From: Planctomycetota bacterium | Lineage (GTDB): Bacteria > Planctomycetota > Phycisphaerae > Phycisphaerales > Phycisphaeraceae | Assembly: GCA_024279275.1 (NCBI GenBank) | Contig: JAJRRS010000038.1 | Coordinates: forward strand, 52,978 to 116,977 | Length of the DNA: 64,000 bases | Direction of reading: 5' to 3' | In this document: piece by piece, positions 62,774 to 64,000 of the stretch | How the letters are laid out: every line of letters starts with the position of its first letter | Position numbering within the stretch: position 1 is the stretch's first letter | Position numbers and translations under genes: made by a program | The notes under the pieces: generated by a model | The model's database searches: none | Told to the model about the DNA's origin: nothing | What the model saw: the letters and a program-made list of their open reading frames with translations, nothing else

Positions 62774-62966
62774 ACTTGGGGTGGGAGAAAGACCCTTGGG
62801 AGGGAAGCTGAGAGGAGAAACCGTTCTTTTGGGAGAAAGCACGGATCGGGAGAAAGAAGGAGACGGAGAAAGACTGGAGAGGAGAGAGGCAAGGAAGCAC
62901 TTGGGGAGAACCGCAGGGATGCCCAACTCAGCTTCCATAAGCCCCGACGCAAGTCGGGGTTTTTTT
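62774..62966 (+). ncRNA. Candidate CsrB-like, GGA-rich small RNA
   Basis: About 190 bases with no protein frame of normal composition, ending in a canonical terminator. It contains some fifteen GGA trinucleotides, many within a recurrent GGGAGAAAG. A perfect 10-bp closing stem GGAAGCTGAG (62803-62812) / CTCAGCTTCC (62927-62936) encloses most of them. Some GGAs sit in predicted loops, for example CTTT-TGGGAG-AAAG (62826-62839) and GCA-GGGA-TGC (62913-62922). This layout resembles CsrA-sequestering RNAs. 6S RNA is less likely because both halves are purine-rich and cannot pair. No expression data exist here. Confidence 0.5.
62939..62966 (+). terminator. Canonical rho-independent terminator
   Basis: CCCCGAC (62942-62948), loop GCAA, GTCGGGG (62953-62959), then seven T. 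AA before the stem can extend pairing, so it may also act on the minus strand. No protein gene ends here, which implies a non-coding transcript. Confidence 0.88.
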
Positions 62967-63030
62967 ATGCGCGGGAATTTTATGCGCGGGTTTGGGGGTG
63001 GGTGGTTCAAGAGAGATCAACAAGAAGAAA

Positions 63031-63268
63031 GATTCACCGCGGAGGACACAGAGGGCGCAGAGAAGACGGCGGAGGGGGCGTGTCCGCAGATTGCGCAGAT
63101 GACGCAGATTCGGAAAAAGAACAGGCGCGACAAGTCGCGGCGCTTCGTGGGAAAGCGGGCGGGGCGACGGGTGTGTTCTTTATCTGCATCTGCGCAATCT
63201 GCGTAATATGCGGGTACCTCGTCTTGTATTTCTCCGTGTCTTCGTGTCTCCGCGCTCTTCGTGATTGT
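63031..63268. repeat. Imperfect inverted-repeat element (CGCAGAT type), second copy
   Basis: GCAGATTGCGCAGATG (about 63086-63101) pairs exactly with CATCTGCGCAATCTGC (63187-63202). Outer arms near 63031 and 63268 pair imperfectly. Same family as 19703-19870. A partial end (GAACCGCCAAGGCG) also occurs at 63823. Confidence 0.7.
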
Positions 63269-63874
63269 TTTACTTTGCTTCACATCATCAATCATAAATC
63301 GCAAATCATAAATCCAAGGCCTCACGATTCACCGGCGGTAGCGGCAGCCACGGGATCATCGGGACCAGGTCGAGCCTGTGTGCTGGTGATCCGCTATCTG
63401 GCCGGGGCGGTCCGCTACCAAGTCCCCCCCCCCCCCGCCCCCGGAAGCTGGACGAAGTTGCATTCGTTGCGCTTGGGGGTGGCGGGTTTCCGGTTGTGCA
63501 GCAGATGGAATCTGGTACACATCCGGGGGTGGGGGCAGCCCTCGAGTCCTGGTCCTTTTAATCTTTGGATACTCAGGGTAGCTGTCGATCGCCGTCGTGA
63601 GGTTGTCGGCAGACGCCCCCGGCCCCCCGGATGTAAATCCAAGGAATAAGTTGCGTCTCCATTTATGGTGGAATTGCTGTGTTTGTGCGCATGGATGTGG
63701 TTTTGAGCGGGTGTGTTGTGGGGCTAAGTCATGCGGGTAAGGTTGGTAAGGGGATGTGTGTTGTGGAGGATTTTTGATTGGAGAATCGTCGGGGATGTGC
63801 GCACGGGGAGGGTCGGAGGGGGTGAACCGCCAAGGCGCGGAGGCCGCCAAGAAGATAAGAAGGTCCTTCCGGGA

Positions 63875-64000
63875 TTATCGTGGGTATAGGTCCAAACCGC
63901 CGCAGTGGAAGTAGATGGCGGTCTTGAAGTGTTCGCGGTTGCGGAAGCCGGCGGCGAGGCGTTTGATGGTCATGATCTTGCTGTTGAGGCCTTCGGCGAC
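63875..64000 (-). mobile_element. ISL3-like transposase, C-terminal fragment (runs off window)
   Basis: The last 126 bases, read on the minus strand, give 41 residues up to a TAA stop. They include EGLNSKIMTIKRLAAGFRN and FKTAIYFHCGGLDLYPR. This pattern fits the C-terminus of ISL3-family (IS204/IS1001 type) DDE transposases. The start lies beyond the window, so completeness cannot be judged. No terminal inverted repeat was recognised in the bases after the stop. A partial dispersed-repeat end lies next to it (63823). Confidence 0.75.

Larger units (their letters stand above)
62427..63874. other. Non-coding region with candidate sRNA and repeats
   Basis: About 1.45 kb with no convincing protein gene on either strand. 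It contains a candidate promoter (62740-62767), a GGA-rich transcript with a terminator (62774-62966), an inverted-repeat element (63031-63268), and a C14-like homopolymer near 63427. Open frames here are low-complexity or run through repeats. Confidence 0.65.

Noticed and set aside
62774..62966. 6S RNA or SRP RNA as identity of the GGA-rich transcript
   Set aside because: Both halves inside the closing stem are purine-rich and cannot form the 6S rod. AAGGAAGCA at 62891 resembles the SRP loop but the required partner UCAG is missing.
62423..63010. Minus-strand 195-residue frame opposite the candidate sRNA
   Set aside because: It is low in complexity (Ser/Pro/Leu from the pyrimidine-rich strand), lacks a domain and runs through a strong terminator.
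62781..63206. Plus-strand 141-residue frame through the sRNA region
   Set aside because: It reads through a perfect terminator and an inverted-repeat element; composition reflects the purine tract.
63356..63850. Minus-strand 164-residue frame near the right edge
   Set aside because: Passes through a poly-C run and a repeat end; no homology pattern.

Overview
The window looks like chromosomal DNA of a GC-rich member of the Planctomycetota, most likely class Phycisphaerae (marine, surface- or alga-associated). The taxonomic call is inference. It rests on a fused AroD-AroE enzyme, two secreted proteins with the planctomycetal LEPR-XLL export motif, dockerin-like repeats of the form DxxGDGFVGIxDLNxVLxNWN, PEP-CTERM-like tails, CxxCGYDLRG zinc-ribbon membrane proteins and an ECF sigma factor paired with a pilin-like membrane protein. 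No rRNA, tRNA or CRISPR array was seen.

Layout. 0.3-11 kb: shikimate pathway aroDE, a DUF1015 protein, a methyltransferase, a zinc-ribbon membrane protein, a cytochrome c'-like protein, and a sigma factor/anti-sigma-like pair. 11-18 kb: an SDR oxidoreductase, an AT-rich DUF4062 gene (probably acquired), a stand-alone GspE N-domain, an SH3 envelope protein, a receiver protein with a degenerate Hpt domain, and a divergent subtilase. 18.5-23 kb: sugar-nucleotide genes (UDP-galactopyranose mutase, GDP-mannose dehydratase, GDP-fucose synthase) with a GT2. 23-27 kb: an AT-rich orphan gene, a transglutaminase and an LD-carboxypeptidase. 27-39 kb: large secreted proteins (VCBS-type repeats, TIGR03790, lipase-like hydrolase, and a giant double esterase) around murJ and a VanZ gene. 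39-52 kb: an exopolysaccharide/O-antigen locus with acyltransferases, a Wzx-type flippase, a Wzy-type polymerase, five glycosyltransferase domains, a methyltransferase and two WcaF-type acetyltransferases. 52-54.4 kb: glnK-amtB. 55-62.4 kb: HEAT-like, lamin-tail, S1/P1 nuclease and zinc-ribbon proteins. 62.4-64 kb: a candidate GGA-rich small RNA with a canonical terminator, repeat elements, and the 3' end of an ISL3-like transposase that runs off the window.

The sugar genes at 18.5-23 kb (galactofuranose and fucose precursors) would feed the assembly genes at 39-52 kb. The secreted proteins at 27-39 kb share calcium-binding dockerin-like repeats and C-terminal sorting signals, which suggests they are anchored to this surface layer.

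Most notable observations: (1) a roughly 190-nt putative CsrB-like RNA near 62.8 kb; (2) a 1092-residue gene that is two complete PEP-CTERM esterases joined head to tail, with the first tail and the second signal peptide still inside; (3) a dispersed CCGGGGG repeat family whose units are multiples of three bases inside genes but not between them; (4) a shared C-terminal LGLW tail on the two LEPR-XLL proteins; (5) a PII protein lacking the uridylylated tyrosine; (6) several small palindromic elements, one of which supplies misleading start codons to two genes.
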